DNA of 64,000 nucleotides, taken from Crotophaga sulcirostris. Its lineage: Eukaryota; Chordata; Aves; Cuculiformes; Crotophagidae. Positions 28,401-38,382 of this stretch are shown here, piece after piece. Location of the stretch: contig VYZB01000332.1 in NCBI GenBank assembly GCA_013397455.1, positions 534,210 through 598,209 on the forward strand. The letters are read 5' to 3'. The translations under genes were made by a program, and so were the position numbers. The stretch's first letter is position 1, and each line of letters opens with the position of its first letter. Under the pieces are notes generated by a model. That model made no database searches, was not told the origin of the DNA, and was given only the letters and a program-made list of their open reading frames with translations.

Positions 28401-31400
28401 CAATATGGGACAGCATCCCTTACTATGACTTGGACCAGGAGCACTGCTGAACTCACACAGCTTTTTTCTTCCAAATCCTAATTTGACAGGATGAAAACAG
28501 CTGATATATTGACCTCTGTCAAGACAGGATATCTTCTCTTACTCTGAAAATGGTCTGAGGTGGGGAAGGGTTTATTCTGAACTCAGTTACAAGGTGTGGT
28601 GGTGTTCTCATACTGAATGTTCACCTTATGTCAGTCAACATTACTGGAAAAAGCAGTCTGTTGGCACTTTTGTCTTGGAGATTCATCCAAATCTTCCCCT
28701 GTGCTGGCTTAGTACAGCAAATGTAACTTGCCTATCAAGATTATGTCTAAACTCCTTCCAAAACTGTTTGCTTTACAGAAGGCTAATTCAATGCTTAAAG
28801 GGATGAGCTGGACTGGATTGGGAATTTAGAGCTTAAGAACTTCAGCAGAGAGCTCAAACCTTCCTTGCTGGGAGAAAGCCTGTTAATCCTTTCTCTCTGA
28901 AACCTCACCATCTGTATTGGGTGGATGTGGAGTAGAAGTGTGACAATTTCTAGCATGCTGATCTGAAATTGGTTTCTTACATGATGTTCTTCTAGGTCTG
29001 CTTGCTACAGGGGTTAAACCAAACACATAGCTTTGTGGTCTATCCTTTTAACAGCTGTGTTTGCAAGGAACTGCTGAAACCAGAGAAGGTATTCCCTGTA
29101 ACAGATTCTGACAGCAAAGGTTCTTTTTGCCCTAAAAGAGGGTGGGAAAGCACCAAGACTTCCCCCTCCCTACTTTGGCTGTAAAAACCCATCCCTTTTG
29201 GAGCATCTGTCAGAGTCCTAGGAGCATAGCCCTGCTATGAAATAGATTAACTTAAACAATCCCATGCAACAATCCCATGCATAGCTATAGACTAGGGACG
29301 GAGTGGCTGGAGAGTAGTCAGGCGGAAAGGGACCTGGGAGTGCTGGTTGACAGGAAGCTCAACATGAGCCAGCAGTGTGCCCAGGTGGCCAAGAAGGCCA
29401 ATGGCATCCTGGCCTGCATTAGGAATAGTGTGGCGAGCAGGACCAGAGAAGTTATCGTCCCCCTCTACTCGGCACTGGTCAGGCCTCACCTTGAATACTG
29501 CGTACAGTTCTGGGCCCCTCAGTTTGGGAAAGATGTCAGGATACTGGAGAATGTCCAGAGGAGAGCAACGAAGATGGTGAAAGGGCTGGAACACAAACCC
29601 TACGAGGAGCGACTGAGGGAGCTGGGGCTGTTTAGTCTGGAGAAGAGGAGGCTCAGGGGTGACCTTATTGCTCTCTACAACTACCTAAAAGGAGGTTGTA
29701 GTCAAGCGGGCGTTGGTCTCTTCTCACAGGTGACCAGTGACAGAACTAGAGGGCACGGACTTAAACTTCGTCAGGGGAGGTTTAGACTTGATGTTAGAAA
29801 GAAGTTCTACACTGAAAGAGTGATTGGCCACTGGAATGCGCTGCCCAGGGAGGTGGTGGAGTCGCCGACCCTGGATGTGTTTAAGGGAAGACTGGATGAG
29901 GCACTGAGTGCCATGGTTTAGGTGATGAGTTGGTGTTAGTGTTGGGTTATAGGTTGGACTTGATGATCTCAGAGGTCTCTTCCAACCTGGTTATACTGTG
30001 ATACTGTGAAAACCAACCCTCTTCTGCCAGGAGTTACCAAAAGGTACCACATTCCAGAAATGGTGTGACTTTGAATAGATGGAAAGCAAGAGTGGCAGAG
30101 ATGGAAGCTGTGCTGAGGATAAGTGGTAGCAGCTGGCAAGAGTTCCCAAGGTCAAATATATGTGTCAGCTCCTCCAGACAAGGGCGACTTGGTAGGAGTC
30201 TGTGTATCAGCAACATATCAGTCACCTAGGGAGATCCCTGGGCTTCAAGCAATTCTGAGAATTAATAGAAAAGACCTCTTTTAGCTTACTGCTGGGTGAT
30301 TACTGTCTTGTCTTCTCAAGCTGCTTGTTACCAGATATATTGAACTGCTTTGGCTGACTTGAGCTTCAAACCTTTCTTATGGAATTCCTTACTTTGTTTC
30401 ACCTAAGCCATTGTGTAGTACTTCCATCTTCATCCCAGTACACTAAAGTGGTAACTGTTTGAAGTGCAACCACAATTCAAATTGGTCTTAAACCCATTTG
30501 AAACTGAAAGCCAGCTTTTGCTGAAGGAATTTAAGGAGCAGCGAGCAGTCAAACTCTGTTCACCCATTTATGCAAAATTCGTTAGATACATTTATTTTAG
30601 AAGGGGCAAGGAACTAGGGAAAAAAATCCACATCTGGTGAGTTTCCCCTGGCTGGATGGCAGCAGCCCACCAGAGCTGTTCCATTGCTCCCCTCCTGAGC
30701 TGGGCAGGGGAGAGAAAATACAATGGAAGGGACTCAAGGGTTGAGATAAGGACAGGGACATCACTTGTTACAATCACATGCAAAACAGACTCGACTTGTG
30801 GAAATTAATTTTATTTATTGCCAATGAAATCAGAGTAGGATAATAAAAAATAAATCATGAAGCACATCCCCTCGCCCACTTCTTCCTGGCTCAGCTTCTC
30901 TCCAATTTTTTTTCTACATCCTCCCCCAAGCAGCACAGGGGCATGGGGAGTGGGGGTTGCAGTCAGTTCTCTGCTGCTCCTTCCTCCTCCGGGGCAGGGC
31001 TCCTCACACTTCCCCTGCTCCGGCGTGGGTTCCCTCCAATGGGCTGCAGTTCTTCACAAACTGTTCCAGCACGGGCCCTGTTCATGGGATGCAGTTCTTC
31101 AGGAACAGACTCTTTCCAGTGTGTCACAAGTCCTGCCAGCAAACCTGTTCCAGTGTGGGGATCCTCTCTCCACAGGTCCTGCCAGGAGGGTTCCTGGCAG
31201 CTCCAGCAAGGGCTTCCCATGGGCTCACGGCCTCCTTCAGGCATCTGCCTGCTCCAGTGCGGGGTCCTCCTTGGGCTGTAGATGGGTGTCTGCTCCACCC
31301 TGGACCTCTGTGAGCTGCAGGGGTTCAGCAGTTGAGAATTTCCTCTTAGAAATAATAAAACAGTTGTGCAGTTGAAAAACAACACAGTGAAGGACGAGCT

Positions 31401-34400
31401 GACGCTGGAGGCTGTGGGCTGGGTTTGGGTGTTTGCACCTTCCTGCACCTGCTCCTGGCAGAGTGTTCCCAGCTCCCTGCGTGTGCAGAGGGAATTGCAC
31501 CTCCTGAACCATCTGTCCTGCTGACACCACAGGGTGCATCTGCAGAAGCAGTTGAGCCTCTGGTGTCTCTTGCATGGTGCTAAGCTCTCTAGGCTGACAT
31601 CTATTTTGTTTCCTTCGGGAGAGAAAGGTAGAAGAAAGCCAGATGGCTTTCTGTAGGCTAGGTGTGACCCATATTCTGTAATTGGACCACATGGAGACAG
31701 ATGTGCATAAAGTCTGGCTGCATTCTTTATTCCTTGTCACAAAACACAGCTTCCTGCATTGTTTAAAAGCTCATTCTAAAATTCTTCAGCATATTTGGGC
31801 TGAATTTCGAATTCCTAAGCGTTTGCTGTAAGACAGTGATTAAATCTTCTCAGTGAATACATATTTTCTGTGAAATGAATTAACAAGCCCTGTGAACTCC
31901 TACATCTTAGTGTTGCAAACAGCACATCTTTGACAGAGAATGTACAACTTCTTGGTTGACAGAATAAGTTGTGGAGGTTTTTTTGATAGATGCTCTGAAG
32001 CAGGCGTATAAAGAGCTTCTGCATTAAAATGAAACCATTGAAAATGTCAGTTCTAAATAGGGAAGCAGTATATTTGTGCCTCAACGAGTTTTGATTAAGG
32101 GAAACTCTTCATTAATGGCACCAATTTGATAGTAATTGCTATCCTGACCATGGCTCTTCTAGAGTCTAATGTGTTATATAGTACTGGACTAATGAGCCAC
32201 TTCTGTTAGAGTCAGTTGAGATTGCAGGGAAACTCCATTATATGGAGGAATATTCTCTTTCCAGCTGATGGAATATGTTAAATAGTTCCAGAGATAGTAC
32301 TGTGTACAAACGGTATAAATATGGGAAACTTTAAAATACAGTCTAATCTTGTTAAAATTGCTTTAAGGTTGTTGTGGGGCTTACTTTAGTCAATAGGATT
32401 AATTTCGAAGTGATCCAATTAAGAATTTATACCTTGTGGAGGCAGAAAAACATCTGTCATGTCAGAACACAGTGGTAAATCACAGGGCGCTCTTCAGCCT
32501 GCTCATTAAAAACAACAAAATTCCTTTTTTAACCTCTCTGATAATGTGGCTGCTTTTGTGTAATGAATATACTCTCCTTCCTGAAGAGCATATGCTTGGA
32601 ATTCATGAAACGGATGGCTAGAGGTTAGATAAACTTTAAATGGCATGGCTGAGGTGATCATAGGGTGAATCTTCTGCTCAAAATTACTTTAGAGAAGAAA
32701 AGAACTTTAGAATTGTCCTTGGCTGTAGTGTTCATCTATTCTTAAATTACTTCTAGGCACTCTCAGATGCTGCATGTTGTAGTTTCTGCATGTTCTGATG
32801 GATGTTAGCATACCCTTTTGAACTCCTTAAAACTGAGTGAATCCTGAAAATACCTTCTTAACAGTGAGAGGTATTTACTACAAGTAGTATTTGTGATGTT
32901 GTCCCGGGCACTTGGCTCTTCCTCACCTTTCGGTATCCTCAAAAACAGACAGAACCCCACCAAAAACCCAACTACACTTACTCAGGAGACCTTATGGAGG
33001 AATTTGATTCACTCAAGTGCGCTGGGTATCCTCAAAAACAGACAGAACCCCACCAAAAACCCAACTACACTTACTCAGGAGACCTTATGGAGGAATTTGA
33101 TTCACTCAAGTGCGCTGACATCCTTTCTTAGTGTCTCTGCTTCAGTTAAACTTATTTTCATGGGAAACTTTGTCTTTCCAACCCAAAATTTTCAATTTGT
33201 GCTGACTGGTGTGTGTGCCTGGGTAAGTATCGCCCTTCTGAGCCCGTGCACTCTTTTGTTTCATCACCTGGAGCTCAGCAGGGAAGAACCTTTCTCACCA
33301 GCCCCGCTTGGTGCTCAGCGTGGAGGGAGCAGACTTGGCTTAGACCAAGTGGAGCTGATACCAGAACGAGCAACTCCTACTCCGAGAGCGCTTGTGCTGC
33401 CTTCCCTCTGAAGGAGTGAGGGCTCGTGATTTTGTGGAGGACTTTGTAAAATCCTGTGTTTTCCATACAGTGAGCTGGGACGTTCCTGTGAGCCTAACCA
33501 CGTCAGCAACGCCTATCCTGTAGTTCAAGCTGCTTAAAATATGAAACCCTTTTCTCTCAGAAGGACTTTATCAAACGAAGGCTTAATGCTAGACAATGGC
33601 CAGTTTGGCTCGTGTTTCCCCTCGTATTTCGATGAATATTAGGAAACACTTCTTTACTGAAAAAGTGGTGCAGCATTGGAACAGGCTGCCCAGGGAAGTG
33701 GTGGAGTCGCTATCCCTGGAGGTGTTCAAAAAGTGTGGAGACGTGGCACTTCCCAACATGGTTTAGTAGGCACAGTGTTGTTGGGCTGACCGTTGGGCTT
33801 GATGATCTTGGAGGTCTTTTCCAATCTTAATGATTGATTCCGTGTTCTTGCACCATGTCTAATACTGGTCTCACTCACGGGTAAGGTGAGAAGATGGTGG
33901 TGTAGATACTGGGCTCTTTCTCTTGCAGGTCAAGGGTATTAATGTAGCCTGGGCTGTGCAAAATTCAGAGCTGAAAAATCTGTAGTTACTCAGAATTGTA
34001 AAGATTACTTAGGGGAAATGAATTGGTTTTTTTCTCTGGAGCAGCACAGCATTAAAATCTCCATTGCTGTCAGTCACTCAGCACAAGCTTACTATTTAAA
34101 ATAAAGCTGAATTACAGTTATCAGCTCTGCTGTGTGAACGGCTCTGTTCAAACTTGCCCTCCCTGCAGTGACAGAGAAAATAGCTGAGGATTGCTGTGGA
34201 GAGGGGCACTACACTTCTCTTCCAAAAGGCTGTGCTCAAAACTGAAATTACCGCATTTTCCTTCCTTTATTTGGGAATAAGTATTGGACGTGCATTTATG
34301 TGTTGGTGTAGCCAGTAAAACTGTTAACACTGTTTTATTCTTTCTCAGTAAGCAGGCAGTTCCTTCTTCCCTGCTTATCCTGTTCTCTTTCTTCGCAGAC

Positions 34401-34491
34401 TGCCGTTGATGTTTTTAAGAGGATAATTTTGGAGGCAGAAAAAATCGATGGGGCAGCTTCACAAGGGAAGTCTTCATGCTCAGTAATGTAA
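10362..34491 (+). CDS. RHEB: RHEB small GTPase, coding exons 2-8 (exon 1 outside window)
   Basis: Ras-family GTPase that, when GTP-bound on lysosomal and other endomembranes, activates mTORC1; the TSC1/TSC2 complex is its GAP (established knowledge). Seven exons join in frame with GT-AG splice sites at 10362-10433, 17820-17887, 21004-21086, 25278-25334, 25435-25482, 26022-26103 and 34399-34491. They total 503 nt. RHEB has 184 residues, so 52 nt (17 codons plus one base, through the first base of Gly18) must lie in an exon upstream of position 1. Visible in order: end of the P-loop (GKSS), switch I (YDPTIENT, residues 35-42), the DTAGQ box (60-64), NKKD guanine-specificity box (119-122), SSAK (148-151) and the C-terminal farnesylation box CSVM with Cys181. 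No frameshift or stop interrupts it. CRYGN follows about 9.6 kb downstream on the same strand. Confidence 0.97.
15017..15283 (+). mobile_element. CR1 LINE 3' end with internal 33-bp duplication
   Basis: Encodes the CR1 ORF2 C-terminal motif ([20 protein letters not shown]) and the CR1 tail ending in gatactgtg-type repeats. By eye it differs from the 29.8-kb copy at about 8 of 220 compared bases. A 33-bp unit is duplicated in tandem at 15109-15141 and 15142-15174, adding 11 codons in frame. 5'-truncated, not functional. Confidence 0.9.
15874..17441. repeat. Perfect 36-bp direct repeat, two copies 1.5 kb apart
   Basis: Copies at 15874-15909 and 17406-17441 are identical over 36 bp (starting gactttgctgaactacttgg). 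An antisense CR1 lies between them. The repeat is not part of that CR1. Confidence 0.9.
16444..16862 (-). mobile_element. CR1 LINE fragment, antisense
   Basis: Opens on the + strand with atcatagaatggtttgggtt, the reverse complement of the CR1 3' terminus, and continues through the complement of the C-terminal coding part (minus-strand residues [13 protein letters not shown]). Decayed relative to the 29-kb copy. Lies in RHEB intron 2. Confidence 0.88.
17820..17887 (+). CDS. RHEB: RHEB exon 3
   Basis: 68-nt exon between ttattctag and gtaagt. It completes Thr42 and encodes residues 43-64, ending with the G3 box DTAGQ (Asp60 to Gln64). The exit is phase 0. Confidence 0.96.
17888..21003 (+). other. 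RHEB: RHEB intron 3
   Basis: 3.1-kb AT-rich intron between confirmed splice sites. No repeat family, RNA gene or extra exon recognised. Confidence 0.85.
21004..21086 (+). CDS. RHEB: RHEB exon 4
   Basis: 83-nt exon after ttctacag, ending before gtaata. It encodes residues 65-91 (starting [11 protein letters not shown], the switch II region) plus two bases of Ser92. Confidence 0.96.
21087..25277 (+). other. RHEB: RHEB intron 4
   Basis: 4.2-kb intron. It contains a 119-codon antisense ORF (22202-21843) with no recognisable domain, otherwise unique AT-rich sequence. Confidence 0.85.
25278..25334 (+). CDS. RHEB: RHEB exon 5
   Basis: 57-nt exon after a tttgcag acceptor, ending before gtaagt. It completes Ser92, encodes residues 93-110 ([18 protein letters not shown]) and gives two bases of Gln111. 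The following intron is only 100 bp. Confidence 0.96.
25335..25434 (+). other. RHEB: RHEB intron 5
   Basis: 100-bp intron (gtaagt to cacag), the shortest of the gene; nothing else in it. Confidence 0.9.
25435..25482 (+). CDS. RHEB: RHEB exon 6
   Basis: 48-nt exon after ctttcacag, ending before gtatgtg. It encodes residues 112-126, including the G4 box NKKD (119-122) that reads the guanine base, plus two bases of Arg127. Confidence 0.96.
25483..26021 (+). other. RHEB: RHEB intron 6
   Basis: 539-bp AT-rich intron, gtatgtg to cggtcag. No repeat or other feature recognised. Confidence 0.9.
26022..26103 (+). CDS. RHEB: RHEB exon 7
   Basis: 82-nt exon after ttcggtcag, ending before gtaaca. It completes Arg127 and encodes residues 128-154, with the G5-type SSAK at 148-151. 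The exit is phase 0. Confidence 0.96.
29255..29280. repeat. 13-bp tandem duplication at the CR1 5' end
   Basis: The 13-mer aacaatcccatgc occurs twice back to back (29255-29267 and 29268-29280) where CR1 similarity begins. It may be a local slippage event or may mark the insertion junction. Confidence 0.8.
29256..30008 (+). mobile_element. CR1 LINE 3' portion with open ORF2 C-terminal frame
   Basis: 5'-truncated CR1 in RHEB intron 7. The frame is open from 29256 to the stop at 29919-29921 (214 codons from the ATG at 29277). It shows motifs of the CR1 reverse-transcriptase C-terminal side: [49 protein letters not shown] and [13 protein letters not shown]. The 3' UTR ends with gatactgtga units near 30008. 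The endonuclease and RT catalytic core are absent, so it cannot mobilise itself. The uninterrupted frame suggests a fairly recent insertion. Confidence 0.93.
30625..31335 (-). mobile_element. Avian ERV LTR-type repeat, antisense
   Basis: The + strand shows degenerate re-iterations of gtgggttccctccaatgggctgcagttcttcac-type units (31015-31325), a pattern I recall from U3 regions of bird endogenous retrovirus LTRs. Reading the minus strand, an ATTGGCAATAAATAAA block (about 30826-30811) supplies a CCAAT-like box and poly(A) signals. It is followed by a U5-like part that continues to about 30625. ORFs of 110-172 codons in this element are by-products of its GC-rich repeats. No TSD or internal viral genes seen; both borders are approximate. 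Confidence 0.62.
32932..33117. repeat. Perfect 93-bp tandem duplication
   Basis: Two identical units, 32932-33024 and 33025-33117, with no mismatch seen. Because 93 is a multiple of three, an open frame crossing the region (32893-33411) repeats a 31-residue block. Identity implies a very recent duplication, active homogenisation or an assembly artefact. Confidence 0.95.
33632..33843 (+). mobile_element. CR1 LINE 3' tail
   Basis: Degraded CR1 end in RHEB intron 7: attaggaaacacttcttta, gcccagggaagtggtggagt and ttgatgatcttggaggtctt are all CR1 landmarks. It belongs to a different subfamily from the 29-kb copy (has the aacatggtttagtaggcaca tail). Confidence 0.85.
34399..34491 (+). CDS. RHEB: RHEB exon 8, coding part with stop
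   Basis: 93 coding nt after cttcgcag, encoding residues 155-184 and the TAA stop at 34489-34491. The C-terminus ends in CSVM, the CAAX prenylation signal (Cys181 farnesylated in known RHEB). Intron 7 before it is about 8.3 kb and rich in repeats. Confidence 0.96.
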   Translation, partial: TAVDVFKRIILEAEKIDGAASQGKSSCSVM

Positions 34492-34910
34492 TTCCACTGC
34501 AAAACCTGAAAACACTGGGAGTACGTTCTACCTGAAGAAGCAAAACTGCCCATTACCTTTAAGGATAAACTATGCTTCTTTTTTTTTTTATTTTTTTTTT
34601 CTTCTGTTAACCTGAAAGATAAACAGTTGGTTTGGAGCCTTTCCCTTCAGATTATGTTAAACTCTGACTCCTGTGCAAATGGCTTCACTTCCATTTTCAA
34701 ATTTTAAGCAATCATATTTTCAATTTATATATTGTATTTCTTAATATTATGACCAAGAATTTTACTGGCATTAATTTTTCAGTGTAGTTTGTTGGTTAGA
34801 ATAATCATCAAAATGATGCATATTGTTACACTACTATTAACTAGGCTTGGATATCAGTGTTTCTTTGTGTTAAATGTATACTTGTAAATAAAATAGCTGC
34901 AAACCTTAAA
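34492..34910 (+). other. RHEB: RHEB 3' UTR (proximal form)
   Basis: AT-rich stretch after the stop with a long T-rich run (about 34579-34610), leading to an AATAAA signal at 34887-34892. The cleavage point is inferred 15-25 nt downstream. Longer alternative UTRs cannot be excluded from sequence alone. Confidence 0.75.
34887..34892 (+). promoter_or_regulatory. RHEB: RHEB poly(A) signal AATAAA
   Basis: Canonical hexamer about 395 nt after the stop codon. It overlaps an 8-mer TGTAAATA (34883-34890) that matches the Pumilio consensus. Confidence 0.75.
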
Positions 34911-36352
34911 TGTTCTGTTAATAATCATTTGTTGATTACTTCATATCAATGGGGTTTTTTGTGCAAAATGTTCACCTGCTGACCTTAAGAGGAGGCCTGA
35001 GATCCTGGGAGCCAGTGGATTGTTGGACCATTACTTGGGAAGTTGGTTGTGAGTGAGCATAGCTGTGCTTTGTGGCACTCACTGTTCATGAGAAGGAGGC
35101 ACAAAAGACACCCCTGGTTTGGAAGGGAAGGCTTGGTTTTTCAGTCAGACCACCTGCACTGTGCTTTCCTTCTGTATCTTAAGAGTTGTGGAGTAAAGGG
35201 TGTGCAGATCCGTCCCAGGTAAGGGGCCAGCAGACGCCTGCGCTGCAGACTGTCTATGGGGACTTGTAACTGGGAGCGCTGTCAGCGTGGAGTGGATTTA
35301 TCCAGGTCACAAGTGTAGACAATTCTAAATGACAAAAATGTCATTTAAAATAAGTTGCATATGCTGAGCTGGTGTGGGGTGTTCATCATGGATTTCTGTA
35401 CTTTTGCACGTGAATAGAGCTGGTAGAGGTGCGGGGTCTCCTGGCACCTCGCCGTTCGCAGTATCACGGTCCCAGCGTTGCTCTGACAGCTCCCCCTGAC
35501 CAGTTGCAAGGTTTAGCTTGGCTTTTGGACTAGAGGTTTAAACAGCCTAAATCTCCCAAGTCCAGAAACAAACTGCTTCAACTATGTATTTTAAAAAATG
35601 TGCAGTTGACCTACTTTGTATTTAAAAACAAAACTAAACTCGAAACAACAATAACAAAAGAAGGCTGAATCAGGAAACGGTTTATTAAATGAAGTCTTTC
35701 TCATGCATCTTTATGTACATTTGAAAACTTAAATTTCTGACAGGAGTAAAACGGAAGAGCAATTTGCAGTGTTTTTGCAACCACAGTGAGTTTTTGAATT
35801 TCAGTTTGTGCTGAAGGATACAAATGCAACACCTCTGCTTTTGTACAGTGGTTCCCTCATACAAAAGATTGTTCAAACCTCTCAATTAATGTTGCATGTA
35901 AAAAAGCTTTCTTTGGTCACCATGAGATTTGCTGGCTTCCTGGCAAAAAAGTTGCATTTTTCCTCCATTAAGGTTATTTCCCTAAGCTTCTGGAAGCTCA
36001 TTTCTGTTACTTGAGTTTTCCCAACCTGTGCCAAACACAGCTGCTGTAGCTGGATGGTTGTCATACGTGAGAGATGGCTGAAGTTCAGCAGTCAGAGTGC
36101 ACTTTCTGTGAAAATGGTACAGGTTTTTGCTTCAGAACCAGAGTGATGTGGGGCTGTGCAGTGGTTTCCATCACAGGAACTGGCAGCACTGGAATGAGGG
36201 TAATTTGGCTGATGATGAAGTTGTTGAGGATTCAGGAAAGGATCTATGGAACACAGGAACAATATGCGGCTGTTTGGTAGTATCCTTCATTGCCTGGGCA
36301 TGAGTGGAAGATGTTGCATGGCCAGAGTCTCTGGCATCACATCATGGACATA

Positions 36353-36598
36353 GTTTCGTCAGGGGAGGTTTAGGCTTGATATTAGGAAGAAATTCTTCAC
36401 TGAAAAGGTGATCGGCCATTGGAATGCGCTGCCTGGGGAGGTGGTGGAGGTGGTGGAGTCGCTATCCCTGAAGGTGTTTAAGAGGAGATTGGATGAGGCA
36501 CTGAGTGCCATGGTTTAGCTGATGGGTTGGTGTTAGTGTTGGGTTATAGGTTGAACTCAATGATCTCAGTGGTCCTTTCCAACCTTGTAATACCATGA
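36353..36598 (+). mobile_element. CR1 LINE 3' tail
   Basis: Starts with tttcgtcaggggaggttta and ends at the caaccttgtaataccatgac tail. Same subfamily as 29.3 kb; a ggtggtgga unit near 36440 is duplicated (gtggtggaggtggtggagt). Confidence 0.88.
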
Positions 36599-37920
36599 CA
36601 AAAAAGCCATGTGGTCTACATCAAAAGTTATAGAATAACAGAAACCTCAAAGACCACATTTACACAAATGTTTTCGTGGCTGTGTGTGTACTGGTGATCA
36701 ACCTAAAGCCTCAAAGAGCTGCTGCACTGGTGCTTGAGGTGTGCCAGCTGCTAAGGCTTAAAAGGAATTGGTGAGGCAACTTGATATTCCTGGGGTAATC
36801 AAGGCCCTGCTTTCCAGGGGTGAGGCTTTTCAGAAGACCTTCAAGGCTACTGGAGGTTCTCTGGATGGGAACGGGAACTTCCAAGACTTCATGGACTCAG
36901 CACTGAGAAGCACGTACTGCTCTTGCTTCTTCAGTAACGGCTGAGGAATTGCATTCATCAACACATGTTGTTTCCTTTTTCCTATTGCTGGCTCATCCAG
37001 TAAGAAATGTAAATTATTCCACTCACCCAAGCCTTTCTCTGCTAATAAGACCTAAAGACCAGCCATGTGCAGTAGTCTTGCAGTTTTAATGAAGTGTGTA
37101 GTCAAGCGTGATGAGTGAACTGCTTGTCCCTGGCTGCACAGAGATTTCAGTTGGCTTTTTGGGATGGCGCCTTCCAGCAGCTGGAGGCTGAAGGAGGCTG
37201 AGGCAGCTTCCTTGTACTGACTTTAAGAGCTGGCACAGGTTGGGTTCCTCACTGTGTGAGCATTAAAATGGGGTGGTGGGCAATCTTGGAAGCCCTGTGT
37301 TACGTATAGAAGCAAGAAATGAGTACCTAACAAACTGCTGCTTGCCTGGAATTGATGGATTTATACAGCCTTGTCTGGCAGCTGCCCTGATCCTTCAGAG
37401 GCTTCTGGAGGATTGTGATGAATGGTGCATGGATTAAAAGGTAAGTCGTGAAGGAAATAAGTTCTCTGGCCCAGGCTAGAAAAAAATTGATGTACACTTA
37501 ATAGGTCCCAGCCTTATTCCTAAGGGATGATCATTGGCAAACGTGAAAGTGCAAAGATCCTTTTCCTGTTGAGGAAACGAGCAAAATATAACTACAATAA
37601 GTCAAGTGAAATTCCCCATTGGTGTGGATTTAAAGTGTGCTGTTCTGGAAATGACTCCTGCCCTGCTTGTGCTCCCATGCAGCTCCTTGCTTTGCTGGCA
37701 AATAGTGAGAAACCTCTCAGTATCTTGAGCCCAAGAGACCTGAGCAGCTCAGCAAGTGGAGGGTGAACTGCAGGCAGAAAATGGGTTACGTGGTCATCCT
37801 TTTTCCTGTTGTCCTTGTCTCTGTGCGTAGCAGAAGTTTATCCCTGCCTGGTTTAACTCCACAAGGGGGAAGGCTTGGAAGCAGCTTGCTTTGGGTCTGT
37901 GGAGTCTCGGAAGGACGTGG

Positions 37921-38382
37921 GTCTGTTAGAGCCAGTCCAGAAGAGGTCGTGAAGATGATCTGAGGGCTGGGGGCATCTCTGATACGAGGACAGGCTGAGA
38001 GCTGGAGTTGTTCAGCCTGGAGAAGGGAAGGCTCTGGGGACACCTTGTAGCAGCCTTCTAGTACTTAAAGGGGGCTACAGGAAATCTGGGAAGGGGCTCT
38101 TTATCGGAAACTGCAGGAATAGGATGAGGGGGAAGGGTTTTAGGCTGAAAGAGGGGAGATTTACATGAAATATGAGGAAGAAATGTTTTCTTGTGAGGGT
38201 GGTGAGGCACTGGCACAGACTGCCCAAAGAAACTGAGAATGCCCCATCCCTGGAGGTGTTCAAGGCCAGGTTGGATGGGGCTTGGAGCAACCTGATCCAG
38301 GGAGGTGTCCCTGCCCATGGGGGTTGGAACTGGATGGTCTTTAAGGTCCCTTCCAACCCAAACCATTCTATGATTCTATGAT
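37921..38382 (+). mobile_element. CR1 LINE 3' end
   Basis: Runs from the coding part (gagttgttcagcctggagaa) to the classic CR1 terminus of repeated attctatg at 38368-38382. Divergent, with several stops in the coding frame, so it is an older copy. Confidence 0.9.

Larger units (their letters stand above)
26104..34398 (+). other. RHEB: RHEB intron 7
   Basis: 8.3-kb intron, the most repeat-laden part of the gene: a CR1 tail with an open frame (29.26-30.01 kb), an antisense LTR-type repeat (30.6-31.3 kb), a 93-bp tandem duplication (32932-33117) and a shorter CR1 tail (33.63-33.84 kb). A pyrimidine-rich run sits near 26917-26968. Confidence 0.85.

Noticed and set aside
30857..31448. Overlapping ORFs of 110-172 codons on both strands
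   Set aside because: They fall in the GC-rich LTR-type repeat; overlapping frames open on both strands indicate composition, not genes.
32893..33411. 172-codon ORF with two 31-residue repeats
   Set aside because: The repeat is explained by the 93-bp DNA duplication; no initiation context or homology seen.
36625..36700. Possible old antisense CR1 start (tatagaataacagaaacctc)
   Set aside because: Similarity is too short and diverged to support.
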